Numbered from the stretch's first letter, positions 1-6,800 are shown. The stretch is 8,293 bases of DNA from DTSX01 sp964008355 (GCA_964008355.1 CAXGBD010000051.1:1-8293); one strand, 5' to 3'. Translations and numbers: made by a program. Notes: a model not told the origin generated them from the sequence alone.

Positions 1-219
1 TCCATCCTTGATAGAAGAGTCTTAGAGCACTTTGTCGGCTTGGAATATGAATCATGTTGTTGGGGCATTCGATTGATCACTAGAAAACACCTTGCTTATA
101 GAAATGGGGAAACCGACTCTTCGGTATCGTTAGAATTTATTTTTAAAGGATTAACTAATTTAGGAGACCCTGTTGAAAGTCTATTGGGTAGGGGAATATT
201 AGGCTATGATATGCCATAG
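1..219 (+). CDS. lptD: LptD, LPS-assembly outer-membrane protein (C-terminal 72 residues, 5' truncated by window edge)
   Basis: The reading frame is open from base 1 to the TAG at 217-219 and encodes the last 72 residues of a beta-barrel protein. LptD, with the lipoprotein LptE, inserts lipopolysaccharide into the outer leaflet of the outer membrane. The segment GLEYESCCWGIRL matches the conserved C-terminal LptD region, in which an adjacent Cys-Cys pair (here window residues 19-20; Cys724-Cys725 in E. coli) forms the interdomain disulfides needed for function. The following residues alternate polar and hydrophobic as in barrel strands and include EFIFKGLTNLG, close to the E. coli ending. The position immediately upstream of surA is the standard gammaproteobacterial arrangement and supports the call. 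The rest of the gene lies outside the window. Confidence 0.93.
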   Translation, partial: SILDRRVLEHFVGLEYESCCWGIRLITRKHLAYRNGETDSSVSLEFIFKGLTNLGDPVESLLGRGILGYDMP

Positions 220-222
220 ATT

Positions 223-1542
223 ATGCTGAGATACTTACAAAAATTGATCGGTACCATTGCCTTTGTTGCGGTTTTGTGGCCTTCACATGGTTTCTCTCAA
301 ACGAGAGATTTGGGCGGAACAGGACAATTTTTGGATGGCATTGCTGCGATTGTTAATGATGGTGTAGTGCTAAGAAGCGAAGTAGAAATACAACTTCAAG
401 TGATACTAGATAATTTTGCTGAGCAGCAAGAGCAGCTTCCACCGAGAGATGTTATTGAAACACAAGTATTAGAACGTCTGATTATTAAACAAATACAACT
501 ACAACGAGCAGAACGTTTAGGCATTAGAATTCCTGATGAAATGCTGAATTCGGCCATTAATAATGTTGCCAAAAATAACAATACAACCTTTGCAGAATTT
601 CCTCAGTTACTAGCGGATGAAGGTGTTAATTATGAAGATTATCGTCAAGAACTGAGAGAACAAATAACCATAGAACAACTGCGACAAAGAGATGTTGCCT
701 CAAGAATTCAAATTTCGCCAAGCGAACTTGAAAGCTTTTTAGTACTGCAAAAAAACCGTGATGCTCTTAATTTTGATTATGACCTTTCGCATATTCTTAT
801 TCCTGTCTCTGCTTCGGCATCAGACAGTCAAATTACAAGTGCCAAAATTTTATCAACAAAAATCTATGAACGAATTGTCAAAGGAGAAAAATTTGAAACC
901 CTAGCAGTGGAATATTCTCAGGGACAACAAGCTCTTAGTGGTGGAAAATTAGGTTGGTTAAAAGGTGAACAATTACCTACAAGTTTTATCGAGGCTGCAT
1001 CACAGTTAGAAAAGGGAGAAACATGTCAACCCTTTAGGAGTTCTAGTGGTTTTCACTTGATACTATTAAATGATTTCAAAGGACAAGAGCCCATATTAGA
1101 GGAGCAAATTCATGTCAGACATATTTTGATAAAAACCAATGAGATTCTAGATGACGATGCTGCTAAAGAAAAACTGAAAACAATCAGAGATCAAATTACC
1201 AAAGATGGAGATTTCGGCGCAATAGCTGCGGCAACCTCTGAAGACACTGGCTCTGCACAAGAAGGAGGAGATATGGGATGGACTGGTCTTGGGTTCTTTG
1301 TTCCAGAATTTGAAGCAGTTGTGAATTCTTTAGTAGAAAATGAAATCAGTGAACCTTTTAAATCTAGATATGGCTGGCATATTGTTCAATTATTAGGTAA
1401 TAGAATTTATGATAACACTGAAGATATAGGAAGAAATAAGGCCATTGAATCAATTAGAAATTCTAAACTCTCTGATGAAATTGAATTATGGGCACGTCAA
1501 CTTAGGGATGAAGCATTTGTAGAATATTTATCCTACGATTAG
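223..1542 (+). CDS. surA: SurA, periplasmic chaperone and peptidyl-prolyl isomerase
   Basis: SurA escorts unfolded outer-membrane proteins, LptD among them, across the periplasm to the BAM complex. The 439-residue product is close to E. coli SurA (428). Residues 1-25 form a Sec signal peptide with probable cleavage after GFS25, before Gln26. An N-terminal chaperone domain follows (about 33-175, beginning LDGIAAIVNDGVVLRSEVE), then two parvulin domains: P1 from about 186 (DLSHILIPV) to 285, and P2 from about 297 (HVRHILIKT) to 395. Both show the G-G-x-x-G-W motif (SGGKLGWL; EGGDMGWTG) and the closing G-x-H motif. A C-terminal helix (about 400-439) completes the chaperone module. The ATG lies one codon after the lptD stop with no strong Shine-Dalgarno sequence, so translational coupling to lptD is likely. 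A lone cysteine (Cys268) in P1 is unusual for a periplasmic protein. Confidence 0.96.
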   Translation: MLRYLQKLIGTIAFVAVLWPSHGFSQTRDLGGTGQFLDGIAAIVNDGVVLRSEVEIQLQVILDNFAEQQEQLPPRDVIETQVLERLIIKQIQLQRAERLGIRIPDEMLNSAINNVAKNNNTTFAEFPQLLADEGVNYEDYRQELREQITIEQLRQRDVASRIQISPSELESFLVLQKNRDALNFDYDLSHILIPVSASASDSQITSAKILSTKIYERIVKGEKFETLAVEYSQGQQALSGGKLGWLKGEQLPTSFIEAASQLEKGETCQPFRSSSGFHLILLNDFKGQEPILEEQIHVRHILIKTNEILDDDAAKEKLKTIRDQITKDGDFGAIAAATSEDTGSAQEGGDMGWTGLGFFVPEFEAVVNSLVENEISEPFKSRYGWHIVQLLGNRIYDNTEDIGRNKAIESIRNSKLSDEIELWARQLRDEAFVEYLSYD

Positions 1543-1552
1543 TTTTCCCCTT

Positions 1553-2548
1553 GTGACCAACACAGACAAACCTATTCCATTCATTGTAACCTCAGGCGAA
1601 CCCTCAGGCATTGGGCCAGATATAGTTTTATCTCTAGCCATGACAACAAAATCTGAACAATTTGTGGTTTTTGGCAACATTGATATGCTTAAATCAAGAG
1701 CCGAAGTTCTTGGCATGAACATTAATATAGTACCTTATAAAGTTGGCTCAGAGTTAAACCATACAGAATCTAACTCCCTCTTGGTTAAAGATTTTGAACT
1801 TTCAGAAACAGTCATCCCTGGTCAACTCAATAAGGAAAACTCAGTCTATGTCCTTGAGATGATTAAAGAAGCAACATTAGGGTGCTTATCTGGTCAATAC
1901 AAAGGTCTCATTACAGCACCCGTTCATAAACATATAATTAATGAAAATGGGATTGAGTTTAGTGGTCACACTGAATATATTGCCGAATTGTGCAACAGCA
2001 AAAATCCAGTAATGACTTTTATATCCGATACCATGCAAATGGCTTTTGCAACAACTCATGTGCCACTAAAAAAAATCTCAAGACTAATAACAACTGATCT
2101 ATTAGTTGATATTTGCAGAATTTTACACGTGGATTTAGAGCGTTTGTTTGACCTAAAATCTCCAAAAATCGGTATTTTAGGCCTCAACCCACATGCAGGA
2201 GAGAATGGCATATTGGGTGATGAAGAAATTAACACTATATTGCCGGCCATAAAAATAATACAAAATGAAGGCATTAACGCAATAGGACCATTGGCTGCTG
2301 ACACAGCTTTTTTGTTTAACCAATCACAAAGAGTTGACCTGATGCTTGTTATGTACCACGATCAAGGTTTGCCACTATTTAAATTTTCTAATCACCTACA
2401 ATCTGCCAATGTGACGCTAGGCATACCAATTATTAGAACCTCAGTAAATCATGGTGTTGCTTTGGATAAAGCTGCAAGTGGAGAAGCATTGAATGACAGC
2501 TTACACTATGCAATTACAATTGCTGAAAATATGTATGGACACGCATAA
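1553..2548 (+). CDS. pdxA: PdxA, 4-hydroxythreonine-4-phosphate dehydrogenase
   Basis: PdxA oxidises 4-phosphohydroxy-L-threonine with NAD(P)+. The product decarboxylates spontaneously and is condensed with deoxyxylulose phosphate by PdxJ to give pyridoxine 5'-phosphate (DXP-dependent vitamin B6 pathway, cytoplasm). The 331 residues match the family length (329 in E. coli). Visible motifs are GEPSGIGPD near the N-terminus, PVHKHIINENGIEFSGHTEY, and the three metal-binding histidines His169 (TTHVPL), His214 (LNPHAGE) and His269 (MYHDQG). These are spaced exactly as E. coli His166/211/266. The start is GTG at 1553: no ATG or TTG lies in frame back to an in-frame TAG at 1520-1522, and the next residues align with the family N-terminus. 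It begins 10 nt after surA with no purine-rich Shine-Dalgarno sequence, so expression probably depends on coupling within the operon. Confidence 0.96.
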   Translation: MTNTDKPIPFIVTSGEPSGIGPDIVLSLAMTTKSEQFVVFGNIDMLKSRAEVLGMNINIVPYKVGSELNHTESNSLLVKDFELSETVIPGQLNKENSVYVLEMIKEATLGCLSGQYKGLITAPVHKHIINENGIEFSGHTEYIAELCNSKNPVMTFISDTMQMAFATTHVPLKKISRLITTDLLVDICRILHVDLERLFDLKSPKIGILGLNPHAGENGILGDEEINTILPAIKIIQNEGINAIGPLAADTAFLFNQSQRVDLMLVMYHDQGLPLFKFSNHLQSANVTLGIPIIRTSVNHGVALDKAASGEALNDSLHYAITIAENMYGHA

Positions 2549-2550
2549 GA

Positions 2551-3321
2551 GTGATAATACAACACAATATTCGCAAACGCTTTGGTCAAAATTTCCTAGT
2601 TGATAATAATATAATTAATAAGATTCTTGACTTGATTGAGCCTAGGAAGCATGACCATTTTATTGAAATTGGTCCTGGTATGGGTGCATTAACCTTTCCA
2701 ATTCTTGATCGAATAAACAACCTTGATGTGATTGAGATTGATAGAGATCTAGTTAATGTACTTACAGAACATAACCACACCAATCAGTTATCCATTCATT
2801 CAGCTGACGCCTTAAAATTTGATTTCAACTCTCTCTGCCATCCGGGTCAAAAGCTAAGATTAATGGGCAACCTGCCTTATAATATTTCAACGCCTCTGCT
2901 CTTTCATATTCTCAATTACTCCAATATATTTCATGATCTACATATCATGGTTCAAAAAGAGGTTGGAGATAGAATCTGCAGTGAGCCAAATAATAAAACG
3001 TATGGAAGACTATCAGTTGCTATACAAGCTCGTTGTAAAACAACTAAACTCTTTGATATCAAACCAAATGCTTTTTATCCGAGACCAAAAGTAAACTCTT
3101 CAATGGTTCAATTAATCCCTTATCAATCAATGAGTAAACAACAGGAACAACAGCTAGACCGTGTTGTGCAATTAGCCTTTTCTAAAAGAAGAAAAAAAAT
3201 TAAGAACGCTCTAGATGGTTTATTCAAAACAGAAGATTTGAAACTTCTAGCAATCGATCCAGAGAAAAGGCCTGAAAATTTATCGGTGAAGGATTATATT
3301 AATTTGTCTAAGATACTCTAG
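2551..3321 (+). CDS. rsmA: RsmA (KsgA), 16S rRNA adenine dimethyltransferase
   Basis: RsmA transfers four methyl groups from S-adenosylmethionine to the two adjacent adenines in the terminal helix-45 loop of 16S rRNA (A1518/A1519, E. coli numbering), a late step in 30S biogenesis. The protein has 256 residues (273 in E. coli, the difference being partly a shorter N-terminus). Visible motifs are KRFGQNFLVD (residues 9-18), the SAM-binding motif I EIGPGMGALT (39-48), VIEID (60-64) for the ribose hydroxyls, the catalytic NLPYNIS starting at Asn107, and the C-terminal FSKRRKKIKNAL that contacts rRNA. The start is GTG at 2551, only 2 nt after the pdxA stop. No better start gives the conserved KRFGQNFL region, so coupled translation is likely. 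No key residue appears to be missing. Confidence 0.96.
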   Translation: MIIQHNIRKRFGQNFLVDNNIINKILDLIEPRKHDHFIEIGPGMGALTFPILDRINNLDVIEIDRDLVNVLTEHNHTNQLSIHSADALKFDFNSLCHPGQKLRLMGNLPYNISTPLLFHILNYSNIFHDLHIMVQKEVGDRICSEPNNKTYGRLSVAIQARCKTTKLFDIKPNAFYPRPKVNSSMVQLIPYQSMSKQQEQQLDRVVQLAFSKRRKKIKNALDGLFKTEDLKLLAIDPEKRPENLSVKDYINLSKIL

Positions 3322-3330
3322 AGTCTACAG

Positions 3331-4203
3331 ATGGCAATCTATGCAATAGGAGACATTCAAGGCTGCTATATTGAGTTCAGGGCTCTGCTTGAAAAACTCG
3401 ATTTTCAGCCCGGTTCAGACCAATTGTGGTTAACAGGGGATCTAGTCAATAGGGGTCCTCAGTCTCTGGAAGTATTAAGATATCTTCAACATTTGGACTC
3501 CTCTATTGTTGCTGTGCTTGGAAATCATGATTTACACTTAATTGCCCAAGTGATGACCAATGATAACCCTAAATCCATAGAGAGTAGTCTGCATCCGATT
3601 TTAGAATCAAAAGATAAAATTGATCTCATAGAGTGGTTAAGACATCTCCCTTTACTGTTTGTGGACGATAATCATCAGACTGCATTAGTTCATGCAGGCC
3701 TTCATCCCCACTGGAATCTTCTTGAATCTCAACAATATGCTAATGAGGTTGAGGCAATTCTAAGAGGGCATAGTGCTGAACACTTTCTCAAAGTGATGTA
3801 TGGAGATACACCGAGCCGCTGGACTGAACACCTCAGTGGTTATGACCGTTATCGCATCATTCTGAACTGTTTAACTAGGATAAGATACTTGACTCCTGAC
3901 ATTGAATTGAACTTTATTGAAAAAAATCATCCAGAGAAGAATCAGAATGCAAACCTAATTCCTTGGTTTGAAGTAGAGAATCGAGAGAATCAAGAATACC
4001 GGATTATTTTTGGTCACTGGTCAACTTTGCAGTTTTACTCAAAAAATAATATTACCTGTCTCGATGGTGGGTGTGTTTTTGGAGGGCAACTCATATCCAT
4101 CGATATTGATCGTCCATCAATGCAGATTGCAGTCGACGCAGCTACTAACTATTGTCCTATATCGAAATTGGAGCAGGAATATGTGGGTGAGACTGATAGT
4201 TAA
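3331..4203 (+). CDS. apaH: ApaH, symmetrical bis(5'-nucleosyl)-tetraphosphatase
   Basis: ApaH splits Ap4A into two ADP and is also known to remove Np4 caps from RNA. It belongs to the calcineurin-like metallophosphoesterases. The 290 residues (280 in E. coli) show the family motifs in order: GDIQGC (7-12), GDLVNRG (36-42), GNHDLHL (64-70), then LVHAGLHP and FGHWS with the late metal or phosphate-binding histidines. The first motif has Gln10 where E. coli has His (GDVHGC). Gln at this position is, from memory, normal in Pseudomonas-type ApaH, so I do not regard it as a defect. The gene starts 9 nt after rsmA with a weak ribosome site and is the last of the operon. apaG, usually between these two genes, is absent. 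The final 47 bp overlap the 3' end of the opposing thyA. Confidence 0.95.
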   Translation: MAIYAIGDIQGCYIEFRALLEKLDFQPGSDQLWLTGDLVNRGPQSLEVLRYLQHLDSSIVAVLGNHDLHLIAQVMTNDNPKSIESSLHPILESKDKIDLIEWLRHLPLLFVDDNHQTALVHAGLHPHWNLLESQQYANEVEAILRGHSAEHFLKVMYGDTPSRWTEHLSGYDRYRIILNCLTRIRYLTPDIELNFIEKNHPEKNQNANLIPWFEVENRENQEYRIIFGHWSTLQFYSKNNITCLDGGCVFGGQLISIDIDRPSMQIAVDAATNYCPISKLEQEYVGETDS

Positions 4204-4990
4204 TCAGTTCAAAATCTGCAAAACGGTACTCAAAAATTGAGTTGGGTTTGTTATTTAATTTTAATTCAGGCAAGGAATAAGGTGTTCTTGATAACTGTTC
4301 CCTGGCTTGCTCAATATGATTCAGATACAAATGAACATCGCCACCAGTCCAAATAAACTCACCTGGTTCCAATTCACATTGTTGGGCAATCATTGTTGTT
4401 AATAGACTATAGGAAGCAATATTAAAACCTAATCCTAAAAATGTATCGCAACTTCTCTGGTAGAGTTGACATGACAATTTCCCATTGGCTACAAAGAACT
4501 GGAAAAAAGCGTGACACGGTGCTAATGCCATCTTCTTATTTAAAACATTTTCTTGAGGAGAAATATTCTCATCTGGTAAATCAGCAACATTCCAGGCACT
4601 AACAATGATTCTTCTTGAGTTTGGGTTATTGGTAATTTGGTCGATAACCTTTTTTATCTGATCAATATATTGACCATTTGGTGTTGGCCATGAACGCCAT
4701 TGATATCCGTATATTGGACCTAAATCACCGGTCTCTGTCTCCCAATCATCCCAAATATGTACTCCGTGATCTTTTAAATCCTGATTGTTGGTAGATCCAT
4801 TAAGAAACCACAGTAATTCATGTACCACACCTTTAAAAAATATTTTTTTTGTCGTCAATAAGGGAAAACCCTCAGTAAGGTCAAATCTCATTTGATGACC
4901 AAAGAAACTGCGTGTGCCAGTGCCTGTCCTATCGTCTTTAAGTGCTCCAGATTCAAGAATGGACTGCAGTAGATTTAAATATTGTTGCAA
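4157..4990 (-). CDS. thyA: ThyA, thymidylate synthase (TTG start)
   Basis: ThyA methylates dUMP to dTMP using 5,10-methylenetetrahydrofolate, giving dihydrofolate; it is cytoplasmic and the main route to thymidylate. The 277 residues align end to end with E. coli ThyA (264), from QQYLNLLQSILESGALKDDRTGTGT to the closing HPHIPAPISI. The nucleophile is Cys159 in ALAPCHAFFQF (Cys146 in E. coli), followed by CQLYQRSCD, which carries the phosphate-binding Arg. The 13-residue offset comes from an insertion just before the nucleophile (DLPDENISPQENVLNKKM, versus ELDKM in E. coli). The start is TTG at 4990, supported by a GGAG (positions 5003-5000) 9 nt upstream and by alignment with the E. coli first Met; no ATG lies nearby in frame. 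It follows lgt by 37 nt, and its end overlaps apaH by 47 bp. Confidence 0.96.
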   Translation of the reverse strand: MQQYLNLLQSILESGALKDDRTGTGTRSFFGHQMRFDLTEGFPLLTTKKIFFKGVVHELLWFLNGSTNNQDLKDHGVHIWDDWETETGDLGPIYGYQWRSWPTPNGQYIDQIKKVIDQITNNPNSRRIIVSAWNVADLPDENISPQENVLNKKMALAPCHAFFQFFVANGKLSCQLYQRSCDTFLGLGFNIASYSLLTTMIAQQCELEPGEFIWTGGDVHLYLNHIEQAREQLSRTPYSLPELKLNNKPNSIFEYRFADFELINYQSHPHIPAPISI

Positions 4991-4999
4991 CGAAATGAT

Positions 5000-5003
5000 C
5001 TCC
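5000..5003 (-). promoter_or_regulatory. Ribosome binding site of thyA
   Basis: On the minus strand GGAG lies 9 nt upstream of TTG at 4990. It is the clearest Shine-Dalgarno sequence in the lgt-thyA junction and is the reason for choosing the TTG start. Confidence 0.7.
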
Positions 5004-5027
5004 GTATAAAGTATTTGACTCTTTTTA

Positions 5028-5816
5028 TTATACTGTCTTGCCCGTTTTGGTTAGCCTGTTTTTTCGTATAAAAATCCAAAATCCTATGACAATCATAGGC
5101 AGTGATAATAGTTGTCCGACAGTTAGCCAACCCCATGCCAAATAACCGATATGGGCATCGGGAAGTCTTAGAAATTCTATGGCTATTCTAAATAGACCAT
5201 AACATATTAGAAACATAGCTGAACTCAAGCCTACTGCTCTCTGTTTAGCTGTGTACACCCATAAAATTAAAAATAATATTATTCCTTCAAAAAAAGCTTC
5301 ATAGAGTTGAGTGGGATGTCTGATCATCCCATCAACAGCAAAACCGAAAACAGAATCTGTGGGTTTGCCCCAAAGTTCTCCATTAATAAAATTACCAACT
5401 CGGCCAGCTCCCAATCCAATAGGAAATAAGGGTGCAATAAAATCAGCAATATTCACAAATGGCTGCTCCACTCGTCTAGCAAAGAAAATCATGGCCATCA
5501 ATACACCGACTAGACCTCCATGGAAGGACATACCGCCTTCCCAGACTTTGAATAGACTCAAGGGATCATGCAGAAGGACGGAAAAGTTATAGAAAAACAT
5601 GTATCCAACTCTGCCTCCTAATATAACGCCAAGAGCAGTATAAAAAACCAGATCATCTATTTGTGCTGAATCAATCGGGCTACAACTACTCTTGACTCTG
5701 TGTTTGGCCAAATAGTAGCCAACTATAAAAGCCAACAGATACATTAATCCATACCAGTAAATACTGACGGGGCCAATTTGTATAGCAACAGGGTTAATTT
5801 CTGGATAAACCAACAT
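5028..5816 (-). CDS. lgt: Lgt, phosphatidylglycerol-prolipoprotein diacylglyceryl transferase
   Basis: Lgt is an inner-membrane enzyme that moves the diacylglyceryl group of phosphatidylglycerol onto the lipobox cysteine of prolipoproteins, the first step of lipoprotein maturation. The product has several hydrophobic transmembrane segments and all the hallmark motifs: IYWYGLMYL (Tyr22), GGRVGYMFFYN, GGMSFHGGLVG (His99), and GAGRVGNFINGELWGKPT with Arg139, Asn142 and Glu147. The residues correspond to E. coli Tyr26, His103, Arg143, Asn146 and Glu151. RHPTQLYEA and FRIAIEFLRLPD follow. It has 262 residues against 291 in E. coli, mainly because the periplasmic loop between GELWG and RHPTQLYE is short. 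I chose ATG at 5816; a TTG directly before it (5819) would add one residue. It begins 17 nt after the upstream reductase without a clear Shine-Dalgarno sequence, suggesting coupled translation. Confidence 0.95.
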   Translation of the reverse strand: MLVYPEINPVAIQIGPVSIYWYGLMYLLAFIVGYYLAKHRVKSSCSPIDSAQIDDLVFYTALGVILGGRVGYMFFYNFSVLLHDPLSLFKVWEGGMSFHGGLVGVLMAMIFFARRVEQPFVNIADFIAPLFPIGLGAGRVGNFINGELWGKPTDSVFGFAVDGMIRHPTQLYEAFFEGIILFLILWVYTAKQRAVGLSSAMFLICYGLFRIAIEFLRLPDAHIGYLAWGWLTVGQLLSLPMIVIGFWIFIRKNRLTKTGKTV

Positions 5817-5833
5817 CAATCAATCTGTAATTA

Positions 5834-6682
5834 TTACCAAGGAATGATACGCTTGTTATAGTTTGTCGCTTTGCCTCTATTTTTCCTGATTGTTTGTGGT
5901 GAAATTCCTTCAATAACTTCAATCAAGCCAATAGCACTTTCATCTGTTGTTATGGCTCCTGGACCCTCAAAACCTGATTCATAAAGTAATTGTGTCTCAA
6001 CTTGTCCAGGCGCAATAAGTGCCGACATTACACCTTTTGACTTTAAACTAGCATTCATTGCTATCACTCCCATATTTAAAGCAGCCTTGCTCATCCTATA
6101 GAAATAAAAACGATCCATATTACCTGTTATCTGCATAGATCCTAAACCACTGGTCATGGACACTATTTTTTTTTGGTTGCTAAGTGCAACACTCTCAGTA
6201 AATGCTTCAGCAACCTTTAAAGGCCCATAAGCATTTACTGCCATAACTTTCTCAAAAGTTAACTGATCCAAAGAACCAAAGGTTTGATTCTTAACATCAC
6301 CAAGAACACCTGCATTGTTTATAAGAACATCTATAGCAATTCCTTGATATTTTCTCGCTAAAGACTCTATTTCATTCAATTCAGTTACATCTAATTTCTC
6401 AATTGAGATATTAGGATAATCATATATCATTTTTTTCAAGTCATCAGCACGTTCTGGACTACGACATGTTGCTATGACATTCCATCCACTAATAGCGTAG
6501 TTTCTTGCTAAAGCTAAGCCAATTCCTCGATTGGAACCTGTAATCAGAACCGTTGGTTGTGAAGTATCCAATAATAATTGTTTACTGGTATTCGTTTGGA
6601 TTTGAGCAAGAACTAAACCTTGAAAACTGAAAGCAATTATAAGAATTCCTAATATGTTTGTTAGAGAAACAATGTTTTTCAT
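5834..6682 (-). CDS. Exported short-chain dehydrogenase/reductase (SDR), C-factor-like
   Basis: This is a classical SDR fold of 282 residues: TGSNRGIG (48-55) for the dinucleotide, a basic Arg74 after the second beta strand (favouring NADPH), NNAG (122-125), Asn150, Ser178 and Tyr195-x3-Lys199. The full catalytic tetrad is therefore present. The general pattern (N-R-G-I-G, CRSPERADDL, INNAGVLGD) recalls the CsgA/C-factor branch of SDRs; that placement is from memory. The odd feature is the N-terminus: Lys2, a hydrophobic stretch from about 4 to 25 and V-L-A26 before Gln27 form a good Sec signal peptide or anchor, placing the Rossmann domain in the periplasm. The ATG is fixed by AAGGGG 8 nt upstream, and no other Met precedes the SDR domain. 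It appears to be first in an operon with lgt and thyA. The substrate is unknown. Confidence 0.85.
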   Translation of the reverse strand: MKNIVSLTNILGILIIAFSFQGLVLAQIQTNTSKQLLLDTSQPTVLITGSNRGIGLALARNYAISGWNVIATCRSPERADDLKKMIYDYPNISIEKLDVTELNEIESLARKYQGIAIDVLINNAGVLGDVKNQTFGSLDQLTFEKVMAVNAYGPLKVAEAFTESVALSNQKKIVSMTSGLGSMQITGNMDRFYFYRMSKAALNMGVIAMNASLKSKGVMSALIAPGQVETQLLYESGFEGPGAITTDESAIGLIEVIEGISPQTIRKNRGKATNYNKRIIPW

Positions 6683-6690
6683 AGAAAAAT

Positions 6691-6696
6691 CCCCTT
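6691..6696 (-). promoter_or_regulatory. Ribosome binding site of the exported SDR
   Basis: The minus strand reads AAGGGG followed by 8 nt and then ATG at 6682. This strong site decides the start of the SDR and therefore shows that the signal peptide is translated. Confidence 0.7.
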
Positions 6697-6728
6697 TGTG
6701 TAGTTGTTCCTATTCTAAATTATCTTTG

Positions 6729-6757
6729 AAAATATAAAATAGGTCTAAGTTGTTCAA
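6729..6757 (-). promoter_or_regulatory. Putative promoter of the SDR-lgt-thyA operon
   Basis: On the minus strand TTGAAC (6757-6752) and TATTTT (6734-6729) are separated by 17 nt, giving 4 of 6 matches to each sigma-70 hexamer. Transcription would start near 6722, leaving a leader of about 40 nt. This is a pattern match in AT-rich DNA, so confidence is modest. Confidence 0.4.
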
Positions 6758-6778
6758 AATAAGATATCATCATACAAT
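6750..6778 (+). promoter_or_regulatory. Putative promoter of the acidic secreted protein gene
   Basis: TTGTTC (6750-6755) and TACAAT (6773-6778) are separated by 17 nt. The -10 box matches five of six consensus bases and the -35 box three of six. The start would fall near 6785, inside the inverted repeat at 6777-6795. The -35 box overlaps that of the divergent minus-strand promoter. Confidence 0.45.
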
Positions 6779-6795
6779 TCTATTAAGAATAGAAT
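6777..6795. repeat. Perfect 8-bp inverted repeat, possible operator
   Basis: ATTCTATT (6777-6784) is followed by AAG and then its exact reverse complement AATAGAAT (6788-6795). It overlaps the end of the proposed -10 box and the predicted transcription start, and it abuts the ribosome binding site GGAGA (6796-6800). If the start site is right, the left arm is largely untranscribed, which favours a protein-binding operator over an RNA hairpin. The arms are AT-rich, so chance remains possible. Confidence 0.4.
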
Positions 6796-6800
6796 GGAGA
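6796..6800 (+). promoter_or_regulatory. Ribosome binding site of the acidic secreted protein
   Basis: GGAGA lies 7 nt upstream of ATG at 6808, an optimal spacing. It supports this start, and with it the signal peptide. Confidence 0.75.

Noticed and set aside
2056..2304. Open frame on the - strand inside pdxA
   Set aside because: It is antisense to a well-conserved part of pdxA containing two metal-binding histidines and shows no family features.
3349..3366. Apparent loss of the metal-binding His in the first ApaH motif (GDIQGC)
   Set aside because: Gln at this position is, to my knowledge, normal in non-enteric ApaH proteins such as those of Pseudomonas, and the remaining motifs are intact.
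4010..4240. Open frame on the + strand inside the end of apaH running into thyA
   Set aside because: It overlaps apaH in another frame and thyA antisense, and has no recognisable motif or convincing ribosome site; both host genes are secure.
4835..4850. A6-TA-T8 run resembling a terminator or unstable tract
   Set aside because: It encodes the conserved TTKKIFFKG region of ThyA in frame, and the symmetry is just the AT-rich Lys/Phe codons.
5311..5592. Open frame on the + strand inside lgt
   Set aside because: It is antisense to the conserved Lgt core and its composition reflects the complement of that gene.
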